Shown here: positions 31,703 through 42,513 of the stretch, one piece after another
Position numbering within the stretch: position 1 is the stretch's first letter
Layout of the letters: the number at the start of each line of letters is the position of its first letter
From: Gnetum montanum
Taxonomy: Eukaryota > Streptophyta > Gnetopsida > Gnetales > Gnetaceae
DNA length: 64,000 nucleotides
Assembly: GCA_015680685.1 (NCBI GenBank)
Contig: MNCI01008925.1
Span: 680,671 to 744,670, forward strand
Direction of reading: 5' to 3'
Program-made: the position numbers and the translations under genes
The notes under the pieces: model-generated
Database searches by the model: none
Told to the model about the DNA's origin: nothing
Seen by the model: the letters and a program-made list of their open reading frames with translations, nothing else

Positions 31703-33547
31703 TAATGAGTTGCATTCTATTAGTTGCGTTGAAGAAACCTCATTGACATAGCCTTGTTGATGAGGCCTAGTTGATGCATCATATCATGCATCGACGTGGC
31801 CCCGTTGACATAGTGCCTATAGTCAACTATAACTATGTGCTTGTCATCATATTTATAGAAAGTAGAGATTGTAGTTGCAACGGAGCTCTTGCATTTTTTC
31901 CATTTGAAAGTTAGAATTTTTTCCCCAAGTGCCCACAGTAGGAGTCATTGAGTGTACGGATCTTTATTCGAGCATTATTGTACTTGAACATGACAATGTG
32001 TGCGGCAATAAAGATGAGCTTTCTAATAAATCTTGCAGCACTTTGGATAAATTAGCTATTTCATTTATGCATTTAATGTTTTCAATTATCTATTAAATAT
32101 TTTCAATTAGTTATTAATTATTTTCTAATTATTATGTTAATGAAGGAATTAAGCCAGATAGAGTACACACATAAGTATGACTGCTTCGAGCATAACACAT
32201 ATTCGCTTGGTAATCTTAGTAGTGTTATTGCTTGGTACACCTAGTAGCATAGCGCTTGGTCACCCAGTAGTGGATACATGGGTTTAGGACATGTACGGAA
32301 AGTAGGATTAGATGCTTATGTTAGGGTTAGTTAAATGCTAGTTAATTAGTCAACTTAGATTAGTTAATTAAAATTTCTTTTATCCACATTTTGAGCACCA
32401 ACTTATAAAACACAAAATGATCAAAATTGAATGCCTCAATTACACTTAATCATACCAATGAACATCACAAGTGTAATTGGAAAGACAACGATTGACCTTA
32501 AGGCTAGATTCACTTCCTAAAGGACTAGGGTGCTGAAAATGATAGAGTTTGCAGAATTGAACTGGATCACACATGAACGCTTCGTGATTTGTATAGTTGG
32601 GTGTAGGGGTACCTCGCCGCTCATCATTGGCATCATTGCCGAGGACTTTGTTTGTGGAATGTGTGCTATTTAGGTTTAAGTGAATACCATTAATATCATT
32701 GTACGAATCTCAAGGTCAATATCATTCCCACTATAAAAGCACACTAACAATTTTGTTTTGTTTTGTTTTGCAAAATGTCTTCTTCTTCTTGCAAGCATCA
32801 AGATACCAAACCACTAGTCCCACAAGAATGCAAGGTGATATACACTCATCTAGATGAGTTTGTGTCAAACTTCACCTTCATCCTACATCAATATGAACAT
32901 CTGCAATGGCATGATATGGAGGGTAACATTGTCTTGTCCCCCGATTGATCTATGCCCGAAATGCTATTCAAAACCCTAAGAACTTAGGTATAGTAGACCT
33001 TCACAAAGAATACGTTGTGGATGGATATGACACTTGAAACTACTATCCCAATAAAACATAACACAAATGAGATCAACGTTAGGAGAAACTCTATGAAGCT
33101 ACAAAGGGAAAACATTTCACTAATTCCTTGTTCCTACTAAATCAAGATGACAATGAGGATCCTCCCTTGGAAGGTTCTCAACATGAAGATTCTTCACCCC
33201 CTATTACAAATGGCAAGGATGTGAACCTAACCTTGCGATCCACTATTCATAAATTCGGTTCAAGAAAAAGTGATAGCCAAGGTAGGGACTCGAGTAAGGA
33301 CCATAATAGTAAGGGATCTAAGGATGGTGATCGTAATAAACATAAGAGTGGTGGAAAATACCACACTGGAGATGGAGGTCCACCTTCCTCTTCATTTGAT
33401 TCTAAATATTCATCTTCATCTAATAGTTCTCATGGAAGTTGCCATCAAAACAACTATGATGAAGGTGATCACTGAGATAAGAACGACTATGAAGGCCACG
33501 AAAATTGAAAGGGTGGTTGAAACCATCATCGATGCAATGATGATGAT
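31703..33547 (+). mobile_element. Element H: 5' LTR and gag start, interrupted by element G
   Basis: LTR 31703-32626 begins TAATGAG (one change from TGATGAG) and ends GCTCATCA. The PBS TTGGCATCATTGCCGAGGAC follows at 32627-32646. The U3 array uses TTGATG/TTGACA hexamers at 14-bp spacing (about 31735-31815), with a TATA-like TATTTATAG near 31851. The hairpin is ATCTTTATT...AATAAAGAT near 31950-32010. Gag opens at 32775 and runs into element G at 33548. The 3' half of the element was not found in the window. Confidence 0.85.
32775..33547 (+). pseudogene. gag: Element H: gag N-terminal part
   Basis: ATG 32775 begins MSSSSCKHQD and leads to IYTHLDEFVSNFTFILHQ and MEGNIVLS, the N-terminal domain shared with elements B, D, F and G. 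A stop follows near 32946 and a frame change before 33128. The next open stretch (33128-33475) is the Ser/Asp/Lys/Gly-rich charged tract. The capsid core is absent because element G inserted at 33548. Confidence 0.75.
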
Positions 33548-34403
33548 TGATGAGTCACCAAAGAAGCAACTTGTTATAAGCCCCTCGATATTAGACACGT
33601 GATATTGGATGGGCCAAGCAACATCAGACATGTGATGTTGGAGCCTGTCTCATTGGCTATAAATAAGAGACAAGGATGCTTGGTCTTGGGGGGTAATTTT
33701 TTAGTATTTAGTCGAACTCTTGCAGTTTTTCCCTTCCAGAGTTAGAATTATTTCTGAGTGCCCGCAGTAGGAGTCATAGAGTGAACAAATCTTTGTTTGA
33801 GCATTGTGTACCTAAGCACACCTTATGTTTAGAAACAAAGACGAACTTTGTGATAAACCTTGCAACATTCAGAATAGCTTAATTATTGCATTTAATGTTG
33901 TTTACTATTAGTTGATGCTTTTAGTATTTAATTAATGTTATTTTCATAGAATTATTAATTATCAATTATCAATAAATTAGCACACTCAGCACGACCACTT
34001 TGAGCATACATGGAACACTTGCTAACCCAATAACGACTAGCATTTGGTAATCCCAATCGTGCTACACTAGTTCAGGATGTGTTCGGAGAGTGGGAACGGA
34101 TGTTGGTGATAGGATTTGATTCACATTAGAGTTACAAAACCCATTAGTTAATTAAAGTTTTTCATTGCACACACTTAGAAGACTAGGATAGAAAATATAA
34201 AAGAAAAAACATAAAAATCATACACCTCAAGTTTACTTAACCATACAATTGTGCCTTATAAGTAAGCTTGGGAAGACAACAACTGCATAACTCATCCTTG
34301 TTCTACATAGGTGCATAAGCATTTAATCCTCGGAGTTTAACCAGATTGTGCGTGAACTCTCATATTCGTATGGTTGGGCGTAGGGGTATCTCTTCTTTCA
34401 TCA
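33548..34403 (+). repeat. Element G: 5' LTR
   Basis: 856 bp, same subfamily as the element E and F LTRs. The polyadenylation hairpin here is TCTTTGTTT (33790) with AAACAAAGA (33833-33841). Both arms have changed together relative to TCTTTATT/AATAAAGA in the other elements, so the stem is kept while the AATAAA word is lost. Confidence 0.88.
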
Positions 34404-34539
34404 TTGGTGTTGTTGCTAGGGATTTTGATGTTTGTGCACTAAGTAGAACTTAGAAAATCCTTCCATCATTAGAACAAATCCTTAGAGTTAACTATTCTAC
34501 AATCACAGAAAAAGAGTACCACACACTAAGTAATCAATC

Positions 34540-36757
34540 ATGTCTCCTTCTTCTTATAAGAGTGCTTCACTGACTAGGTCCAATACCATGAATAATTGGA
34601 GGTGGGGTAGACATGATGATCCATCGGTACCCCAACAGTTTCACATGGTATACGCTCATCTTGATGAGTATGTACTAGACTTTACCTTTATCCTCCACTA
34701 GGATGAACAACTATGATGATGTGATTTAGAAGGTAACATAGTGCTACCGCCCGATCGTTCAATCCCGAGCATGCTTCTTCATGCTCTCACATGAATTGGT
34801 ATGCAACACTTACAGTTAGAGTATGTTGTGCATGAACAAGATTTGAGAGAGTATCGACCCATGGAGGCACAATGCCAGAGGGATCTACAATAGGAGAGAC
34901 ATTACAAATCCATGAAGGGGAAGTGGTTTAAGGATGTCCCATATGTCCTAAGTGAAAATGACGGTGGTGAACATATCTTGAGAGGTTTTCCACAAAATGA
35001 TGTTCCTCTCCTTGACGTCAGTCAAGGAGTTGAGTATTAGAATCTTCACTCAACTATTCATAACCTAGGTTCTGATACCGACAGACATAAAGGATTAGGA
35101 AAAGGAACACAAATGCATGATAATGATGGACATTCCGATTGTGACCGTGACCAAGGCCACGACCACCGAAGAGAAGGTGATAGGTGCCATCATGATGACG
35201 GTCCTCCTTCCTCTTCACCTTCAACATCTCCTTTCCCCTCTCTTTTGGGATCTGAACATAGTCATAGAGGGTGAGACCATGAGGACAAGGGTAGGAAAAA
35301 TAGAAATCACCAACAAAATAGTAGAGAAAAGGGGTGAGGGAATTCCAGAGAGACACATCACGAAAGAAGGGAGAGTAGGGAATAACATAGGCATCATAGA
35401 TGCCATAGGCAACATGATCATGACGAACCCCTACTCGCCACCCAAAGTATGTTAGATATAACAGAGGCTGTTAGGATCCCAACAAGGCACCAGAAAGACA
35501 ATAGGATCAAAAGATTAGATATGAATAACATCCCACAATTTGAAGGGGGATACAATGCTAATCCTCAAAACCATTTACAAGCATTCCACAATGCATGTGC
35601 CTTGCAGAATATAGAAAATTAATAGAAAAATCTAAAGTTGTTTCCATGGACACTGATCAAGGAAGAAGAAAGCTGCTACTGGTTCTTAGAACCGAAATCC
35701 ATTCGTCGATGGAGTACCATGTTGGAGCTATTCAACAATAAGTATCAAACGTACTCCCAAGTGTCCAACTTATGTAAGCAAATCCAAGGATGGAAACAAG
35801 GAGGACACGAACCCTTTCATGATACCATGGGCCGATATTATTCATTATTACATCATTGCCTTGGCCATGGTTACTCAAAAAAGAAACAACTACAGCATCT
35901 CATAAATGGGCTTAGGTACGAAACATGAAGAATCCTTGGGACTTATGCCCAAGGAAGGCTATTTGAGCTCAGAGCCCATCAAATACAAAGATTTTTGGAG
36001 AAAGTTTCCAAGGAGGAAGGTCAGTTGAAGAAAAGAGAAAGTGCAGAGGAGTACAACAAAGATCCTTCCCTCCGAAAGAAGGAAATGAGATTTTGTGAAG
36101 ATGAAGAAGAGTCACCACTTGAAGAGATGATGAATAGAAAGACTTTGCCCATTCAAAAATTTGCATCAGAAGTATCAACAAAGGTAGATCAAATTTGGAA
36201 CTCCCTAGATGACAAATTTCAAAATTTCCTAAAAATAGTAGAGGAGTATAGAGAACAAAGTAGTTACTAAGAGAGAAGAAAAAAGAAAGACGCTGAGTAT
36301 GCATGTAACAAGGGTAAGGGCAAGGTTGTCATCATTGAAGAAGTTGTGGATTCGGACACAGACAATGATAGCAAATGTGAGAGTTGCTAATATGACCATC
36401 CTAAAGGATGTTGCCTACTGGTGTCACATCTGGAAGAGTTTGGGGTGTATGAACTAAACCCATGATTAAACAAATGGAAAACACCCAGAAGGTTACCTTA
36501 TCCTCAAGGTAACCCAAAGTAGTTCCACTAACCCTTGAAATATTATTCGAGTGGAGCTCCACCATAACCAAATGAATAGTATCAACGATAGCAACACCCA
36601 CAACCATGGGGAATGCCACCACCATGTCAACAGTACCCTTATCATTAACCTGACCAATATGGGTATTACATTTAGTAGCTAATCTCTCCACATGACTCTA
36701 CTAGTCACGTTGCTCTTCAACCTCACTACTAGACCCCCAAGTACTATAGAACTTAGG
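34540..36757 (+). pseudogene. gag: Element G: gag with in-frame stops and zinc knuckle variant
   Basis: ATG 34540 starts MSPSSYKSA. The open segments at 35638 and 35995 are in the same frame. Domains in order: YAHLDEYVLDFTFILH, a His/Asp/Arg-rich tract, the core (FEGGYNANPQNHLQAFHNAC, LELFNNKYQTYSQVSNLCKQ), an acidic helix region (EDEEESPLEEMMNRKTLPI), and a knuckle at 36376-36414 reading CESC-stop-YDHPKGCC. The core is of the gypsy gag type. The stops replace residues conserved as Trp or Gln in sister copies. Confidence 0.8.
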
Positions 36758-36818
36758 ATACTTAAAATTTTAAGTAAGATCTAGGATACTTAAAAAATTT
36801 AGGATACTTAAGTATCCT
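36758..36818. repeat. AGGATACTTA repeats and 18-bp palindrome
   Basis: Three AGGATACTTA words lie between 36758 and 36810. The last forms the perfect palindrome AGGATACTTAAGTATCCT (36801-36818), which overlaps the start of the first 293-bp direct repeat. It sits at the breakpoint where element G sequence ends. Confidence 0.8.
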
Positions 36819-37109
36819 AATTTTAATGAGTGGGAGTTTGTAATTTTAGAAGTTGGGACCCTATTTATACATGTACTGGCATGCTCATTCCCTCGCCTTT
36901 GCAGCTTCGGCTGCCTAGCCGCATTGCCTAAACAGACTGATGAGGCGTGCAAGTCCCCAAAAACATTTGTGTCACAACAGACATTGTGCAATGCTTTGAG
37001 CTTTCTATTACTTTCTATCTTACAGTTTTTTTGTTTTACAATTTCTGCAGTATTTCTCTCAACCTCCCCGTTCTTTTCCTTGACGCACTAGATCTCTTCA
37101 AAAATTTCT
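36817..37109 (+). repeat. 293-bp direct repeat, copy 1 (TRIM-like LTR candidate)
   Basis: The repeat starts CTAATTTTAATGAG and ends in TCTTCAAAAATTTC. It matches 37657-37949 at the same length with few differences, including the word CTTCGGCTGCCTAGCCGC. A GACCCTATTTATACATG segment resembles a TATA region. A purine-rich GAGTGGGGCTCGC precedes copy 2, as a PPT would. The termini are not TG...CA, so element boundaries are uncertain. Confidence 0.7.
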
Positions 37110-37656
37110 AAAATTTTTCTCTCTCTATCTTGCTGCCTTGGAATTATTGAGCCTTGCTGGATAGCATCTTTCACTGTTCTCTAGATTCTAACCATTTTCA
37201 TATTTTTTTTTTGTTTTTGGTTAGGTTTTAATCCTTTTGCAGGTTCTTCACGGGTTTTGATCGCGTTGTAGGATTATGCAGACTACAACATGTTTCTTTT
37301 TTATCAGTGTTTTGAAAACTTCCCTACTTTCATTGGTCTTCTTGGTTGTGGTTTCTTCTGAAGGTGTTTTCTTGAGTTTCATCACAACCTCTGGTTGTTT
37401 CTTCTCTAGCATCGTTGCAGCTCGTCTCTTCATTGCTATTGAAGATCTTTGTTGATTACTATTTTTAGTTGGACGTCTGCATGCATGAAATTCTTTGGTG
37501 TCAGATCCCTCATGTCTACCATTCAAACACCCTTCGGCTCTACCAAAAGATCCTATTTTTTGAATGTTTCATGTTCACCTTTGAAATACTATTCTGTAAT
37601 AGTTTTGTCAATACATCGTCCCACCCCCATCTCGCCTATGACGAGTGGGGCTCGCT
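37110..37656. other. 547-bp segment between the 293-bp repeats
   Basis: No recognisable coding domain. A TTTGATCGCGTTGTAGG word near 37257 and a TTATCAGTGTTTTG word near 37301 are possible but weak primer-site candidates. The total size (about 1.13 kb) would suit a TRIM-type miniature LTR element. Confidence 0.4.
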
Positions 37657-37949
37657 CTAATTTTAATGAGTAGGAGTTTGTAATTTTAGAAGTTGGGAAT
37701 CTATTTATACATGTACTGGCATGCTCATTCCCTTGTCTTTGTAGCTTCGGCTGCCTAGCCGCATTGCCTAAACACACTGATGAGGGGTGCAAGTCCCTGA
37801 AAACGTTTTGTGTCACAACAAACATTGTGCAATGCTTTGAGCTTTCTATTACTTTCTGTCTTATAGTCTTTTTGTTTTATAGTTTCTACAGTATTTCTCT
37901 TAGCCTCCCTGTTCTTTTCCTTGACACACGAGATCTCTTCAAAAATTTC
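37657..37949 (+). repeat. 293-bp direct repeat, copy 2
   Basis: Second copy, 840 bp downstream of the first. It is followed by a run of AAAAATTTCTAAAAAATTTCC-like units (about 37940-38000), after which a minus-strand RT/RNase H fragment begins. Confidence 0.7.
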
Positions 37950-38004
37950 CAAAAATTTCTAAAAAATTTCTAAAAAATTTCCAAAAATTTCTAAAAATTC
38001 CAAA

Positions 38005-38587
38005 TAGTAACTTGCTCCCCATATAGATAATGCCACCAAATCTTCAATGCAAAGATCACAACACCTAATTCTATATCATGGATGGGATATCTGGTTTCAT
38101 GTGGCCTCAATTGTCGAGATGCATAAGCCACAACCTGTTCATCTTGTATCAATACACAACCAAATCCATCCCCATAAGGATATGTACTAACATCATATGC
38201 ATGTCCTTATGTAGGAGATATTAGCACATGAGTAGTCACCAATCTATGCTTCAACTCCTCAAATGTAGCTTGACAAGCTAGGCCCCAAGTAAAGATAGTC
38301 TCCTTCCTCAATAGTCGAGTCAAAGGAGATGCCATGCGAAAGAAATGTTCTACAAACCTCTAGTAATATCTTGCTAACCCCAAGAAGCTTTGTACTTGCA
38401 CTACTGACTGCGGCATAGGCCAATCATAAATAATTGCAATCTTTGTAGGATCCACAGAGATACCAACTCATGAAACCACATGTCCTAAGAACTTAATCTT
38501 TGATTGCCAAAATGAACACTTGGACAATTGAGCATAGAGTTGGTACTCCCTTAGAGTCTGTAAAATCGTCCGCAAGTGCTCCTTAGT
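38005..38587 (-). pseudogene. pol: Chromovirus-like RT C-terminus and RNase H fragment
   Basis: Minus-strand translation gives [16 protein letters not shown], a stop, SVDPTKIAII, VQSFLGLARYY, FTWGLACQATFEELKHRL and [20 protein letters not shown], then RQLRPHE and [14 protein letters not shown]. These are the RT thumb/connection and RNase H start of Ty3/gypsy. The [11 protein letters not shown] and KIWRHYLYG-type words are typical of chromoviruses (Del/Tekay-like), different from elements E and F. Only about 190 codons are present. It is fused at 38587/38588 to the tail of element D. Confidence 0.8.
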
Positions 38588-38805
38588 TGTTATTTAGAAG
38601 GGGATTGTACATTTCCAAGCCAAGAGAGACCATAGAAACTTGTGGATGGATGGATGAAGTGGACTTATTGCCTGCTACATCAAAAGAACCATACCTTAGT
38701 GTCAACATTATCACTTAAAGGTAAAAACCAAACATTAGCAATCAATATAAAAATAGTTCATACCATCGTGAAGAACACTTATTGGGTGATAAACTTTCAT
38801 GGTGG

Positions 38806-38845
<40 letters not shown>

Positions 38846-39118
38846 TAAAAAAGTATAACGATGTTGTAAAACAAAAAAAAAAGTTAAAGAAATTTGTAAA
38901 ACAAAAACGTGCAAAAAAAAACATGTAAAATAAAAACTTGTAAAACAAAAACGTGTGAAACAAAAACGTGTAAAACAAAAACTTGTAAAATAAAAACTTA
39001 AAAAGAACTAAGGGCCCCCAAATGATTAGCATAGGTGGCCATCTCCCCCATGACTGGATTTCAAGGGAGAGATTTGAAATAATGAGCGCCTATTTGAATT
39101 CATTAAAAGTGCCCAACT
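38588..39118 (-). other. Element D: non-coding tail with microsatellite
   Basis: The tail contains (AC)17 at 38809-38843 and about seven units of a TGTAAAACAAAAACGT-like 15-16-mer at 38890-39000. Element E has a shorter, degenerate form of the second repeat near 57590-57650 and no AC run. An internal purine tract (rc TCATGGGGGAG) lies near 39045. Confidence 0.7.
38809..38843. repeat. (AC)17 microsatellite
   Basis: A pure dinucleotide run inside the element D tail. Confidence 0.95.
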
Positions 39119-40260
39119 TCACCCAATTGATGTTTTCAAGTTAAGGGGTGGAAGTCGACGACGCTCATATTCCAACGTATATATGCTTTCGTTATGGGCA
39201 TGAGTTGTTTCCTCAGTTCGTTCCATGCATATTGATTTGCTCTTTCGACTAGCTATCAACCACGGGGTGTTTACTACTTGTGTGGTTGCTACATACAGGC
39301 ACAATTGAATTTGTGTTTCTTGGGCACACCAGTTACATGGAAGAATTGTGGAGCACTCTTCCACGTCATCACTCGATGAATCACTGTATGTGATGCATGG
39401 AACTTTCTTCTTCTCGATCTTTCCATAAATGTTTACCTTAGATATCTCCAAGGAAAGATCGTAGATCCCTAGGTACGCATCTATTGTGCTTAGCCATGGC
39501 CTTCCCATTATAATTGGGAAGTCCCCTTCATTGTTGTTGACTTCTATCACCAGGAAATCAGCTAGGTAAGACCAACCACACATAGTCATAACGATGTCCT
39601 CCACCAATCCCAAGGGAATGGTGATGGATTGGTTAGCTAGCTCTAGTTGAATGTTGCTCTTCTTAAGTTGGGGTAGGTTCCAGGCTTGATACATTTCTCG
39701 TGATATTAAGTTGACTCCAAAACCTAAGTTAAGAAGAGCCTTATGTGGTTCGTTCTTGGTGACTTGGAGGTAGATTAAGGCACTTCCAGGGTTAGATAAT
39801 TTCTTGGGAAGGTGGCCTACCTTGATCCAGTCGGTTACGGTATGTGTTAACATAACCATATGCGTGAAGCTCTATTTTTGGACTGAAGAGAGCTCTGAAG
39901 CCTTATCTATTGGAGGAGTGGTTGTGGTTTCAACTGCTTGTGTATTTGAGAGCTTGTCTGGGATTTTGGTTCTAAAGAAAGGTCTTCTCTTTTTACAGTT
40001 GTCAGAACTAGCAATGAGTTGGATGTTTACGGCTCTCGTAGGGTTGTGTTGCTGCGGTTGAGTGGGGAGTTCCCCTTGCATTGTTGGAGTAGGAGGTATG
40101 GGAACTACCGGTGGAAGAGGTGCATATGGATTAGGAGGATGATATGGGTGTGGAGCGTCTCTTGAAGGAGAAGGAGTCCTCCTAAAGTACTCCCAAACTT
40201 GGTAGTGACGTTGGGGAGTTGTGTGATCCATAGAGTCACTTGGAGAAACCGACTACTACA
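39119..40260 (-). pseudogene. pro: Element D: gag-pro linker and protease
   Basis: Same frame as the gag start at 42373. The linker includes RRTPSPSRDAPH and MQGELPTQPQQ. The protease region reads LTHTVTDWIKVGHLPKKL, then LLNLGFGVNLIS where element E has LLDSGSGVNLIS. The catalytic Asp is therefore Asn and DSG is NLG; this copy cannot be an active aspartic protease. AWNLPQLKKSNIQLELANQ and GDFPIIMGRPWLSTIDA follow, and the frame closes at 39119 after a tail not recognised elsewhere. A TAG/TGA cluster lies upstream near 40250-40260. Confidence 0.8.
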
Positions 40261-42373
40261 CATAATAACCATAAGGATCCGGTTGTCGGTAAGGGTATTT
40301 TTGTCTTGACAATGGCATCCCCCATGACTATGGGTATTGCCACTGCTGATGTTGCTCGATAGGTTGTGGCAGCATTCCACTTGGATAATACGTTAACGGT
40401 TGGTGGAACTGCCTTGGGTTACTTTGGGGATAAGGTAATCTTCAGGGTGTTTGCCTTTGATTAAGTCTCATGTTGAGTGCATACACCCCAAACTCTTGTA
40501 GATGTGAGATGATTGGACAACATCCCTTAGGATGGTCATATTGGCAGATCTCAAATCCACCATCATTGTTTGTGTCCGAATCCACAACCTCATCAGAGAT
40601 AGTTATTTTTCCCTTACCCTTGTTATGTGTAGGGTTTAAATATCTCCTCTTTTTCTTATCTTGGTCACTACTTCATTCCTCCTTAGACTCCTCTATGATT
40701 TTCAAGGCAGTTTCAACTCTAGAGTTTAAGGAATCCCATATGTGATCTACCTTGGCCACCATTTTTGTTGTTAGCTTTTGGAGTGGCAAGGTTTTTCTAT
40801 TCACCAACTCTTCGAGTGGTGACTCATCCTCTTCATCACAAAATTTCACTCCCCTCTTTCGGAGGGAAGGATCACGGTTGTATTCTTCCGTGCTCTCTCT
40901 TTTGCGTAGCTCCCCTTCTTCTTTTGCTACTTTCTCCAACAAGCGATGAATTTCATGGGATCTAATTTTGGATAGTCTCCCTTGGGCATAAGTCCTAAGG
41001 GTTCTCCTAGTCTTGTACCTTAGCCCATCTACGATGTGGCAGAGTTGATCCCGCTGTGCGTAACCATGGCCCGAGCAACGATGTAACAATGCATAGTAGC
41101 AGCCCATGGCAGCATCCAAGGGTTCGTGAGTACCTTGTTTCCATCCTTAGATCTACTTACGCAAATTAGACACTCTGGAGTATGTTTGATATTTATTGTT
41201 GAAGAGTTCTAACATTGTACTCCACCTCCTAATGGTTTCTGGCTCTAAGGATTGGTACCAACTCTCTGCTTCCTTGATGAGTGTCCTGGGAAACAACTTT
41301 AGTTTCTGCCACTTGTTCTCTATGTTTTGCAAGGTGCAGGCATCGTGGAATGCTTGTAAAGGATTTTGCGGATTAGCGTTGTATCCCCCTTCAAAGCATG
41401 GGATATTGTTCATGTCTAAGCGCCTGATCCAGCTATCTTTCTGATGCCTTGTTGGAATTCTAACTACCTCCATTATATTTAGCATACTTCGGGTTGCAAG
41501 TAGGGGTTCATCATGATCATCTCTTTCATGATGTCTATGATGTCTGCGTTGTTCCCTACTTTCCCTTCGTTCATGCCCTTGTTCTCTCTCTCGACTCTCT
41601 TGTCGAGGTCTCTCATTTTTCTTACCTCTATCCTCACCGTTATGTTCTTTGTGGCTGCGTCCAGATGTGGAAGGAGAGGATGAGTGATGTGAAGAAGGAG
41701 AAGAAGGAGAACCATCACCATGATGATGTTTCTTGCCTTCTCTTCTGTGGCTATGGCCCCAATCGTGATGACGATCTAGGTGCCCATCCTTGTCATGTGT
41801 TGTTGTTTCCTCAGTGAACAATTGGCGTTCATGAGGGTCAGAACCAGGGTTGTGTATCATTGAGTGTAGGTTCTGATACCCCACCTCCTCACTATCATTA
41901 GGAGGGGGAAGATATTTTGATAGAGAACCAGTTACAAGTGGTTCACCATCTTTGATTTCACTTAGGATGTGCGAGACCTCTTTGCCCTTCAACAGTGTAT
42001 GTTGGCTCTCCTGCCTTGAGTCCCTTATACATTGTGCTACCATGGGATGGTAATCCCTTGTTTCAAAATCTGCCACAACGTATTTAGCGTAGAGCTGTGT
42101 CATACCAATCTGTACCAAAGCACGGAGGATCATGTTGGGGACTGCATGATCTGGAGGTAACACTATGTTACCTTGCAAATCTCTCCAACACAGCTATTCA
42201 TCTTGATGGAGGATAAAAGTAAAGTTTTGTATATACTCATCGGGATGAGGATATACCACTCGATATTGTTGAGGAGTTGGCAAATCTTGGTTATGTGTTT
42301 TTGATTTTCGACTGTTTCTTGTATTATCCCTAGGTGGGGAATTGCTCTTGTGAGAAGAAGAAGAAGAAGACAT
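40261..42373 (-). pseudogene. gag: Element D: gag, single frame with nonsense codons only
   Basis: ATG at 42373-42371 starts MSSSSSSHKSNSPP. The open pieces ending at 41153, 40673 and later are all in this frame, so only stop codons (near 42193, 41153, 41147 and 40673, among others) interrupt it. Order: YPHPDEYIQNFTFILHQDE and LQGNIVLPPD; a long Arg/His/Glu/Asp-rich tract (about 41780-41510); the core (FEGGYNANPQNPLQAFHDAC, KLFPRTLIKEAESWYQSLE, RRWSTMLELFNNKY); HRCSGHGYAQRDQLCHIVDG; an acidic helical region; and a knuckle at 40518-40556 (FEICQYDHPKGCC, first Cys changed to Phe). It is the best-preserved gag in the window. By family knowledge it encodes the particle protein. Confidence 0.85.
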
Positions 42374-42493
42374 TGTGTCTTATCGGTGTGCTATTTAACC
42401 ATTATATAAATTTTTCTCTAATTAACCTGAAGGTTTGTTTAAGCTCATAACAATGTGAGTGATTTCCTATGTTCTACTTAGCGCACAAACACT

Positions 42494-42513
42494 TAGTCCC
42501 CGGCAACGGTGCC
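42494..42513 (-). other. Element D: primer-binding site
   Basis: On the minus strand TTGGCACCGTTGCCGGGGAC follows the LTR directly. With one change from TGGCGCCGTTGCCGGGGA it is the best tRNA-Asp site in the window. Confidence 0.9.

Larger units (their letters stand above)
33548..36757 (+). mobile_element. Element G: 5' LTR and gag, truncated
   Basis: LTR 33548-34403 (856 bp, TGATGAGTCACC to TTTCATCA). The PBS TTGGTGTTGTTGCTAGGGA starts at 34404, then leader, then gag from 34540. Similarity stops near 36757, inside the gag-pro linker (CCCAAGTACTATAGAACTTA), where an AT-rich palindromic stretch begins. It is inserted in element H, so it is younger than H. The U3 array carries GATATT-N8-GATATT and AACATC-N8-GATGTT pairs (about 33587-33640), with TATAAATAAGAG near 33658. 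Confidence 0.85.

Noticed and set aside
38742-39032. 96-codon minus-strand ORF rich in Phe, Leu and Val
   Set aside because: Translation of the AC microsatellite and A-rich minisatellite; low complexity.
39804-40061. Plus-strand ORF over element D gag-pro linker
   Set aside because: Shadow of the minus-strand gag-protease frame, which carries conserved motifs.
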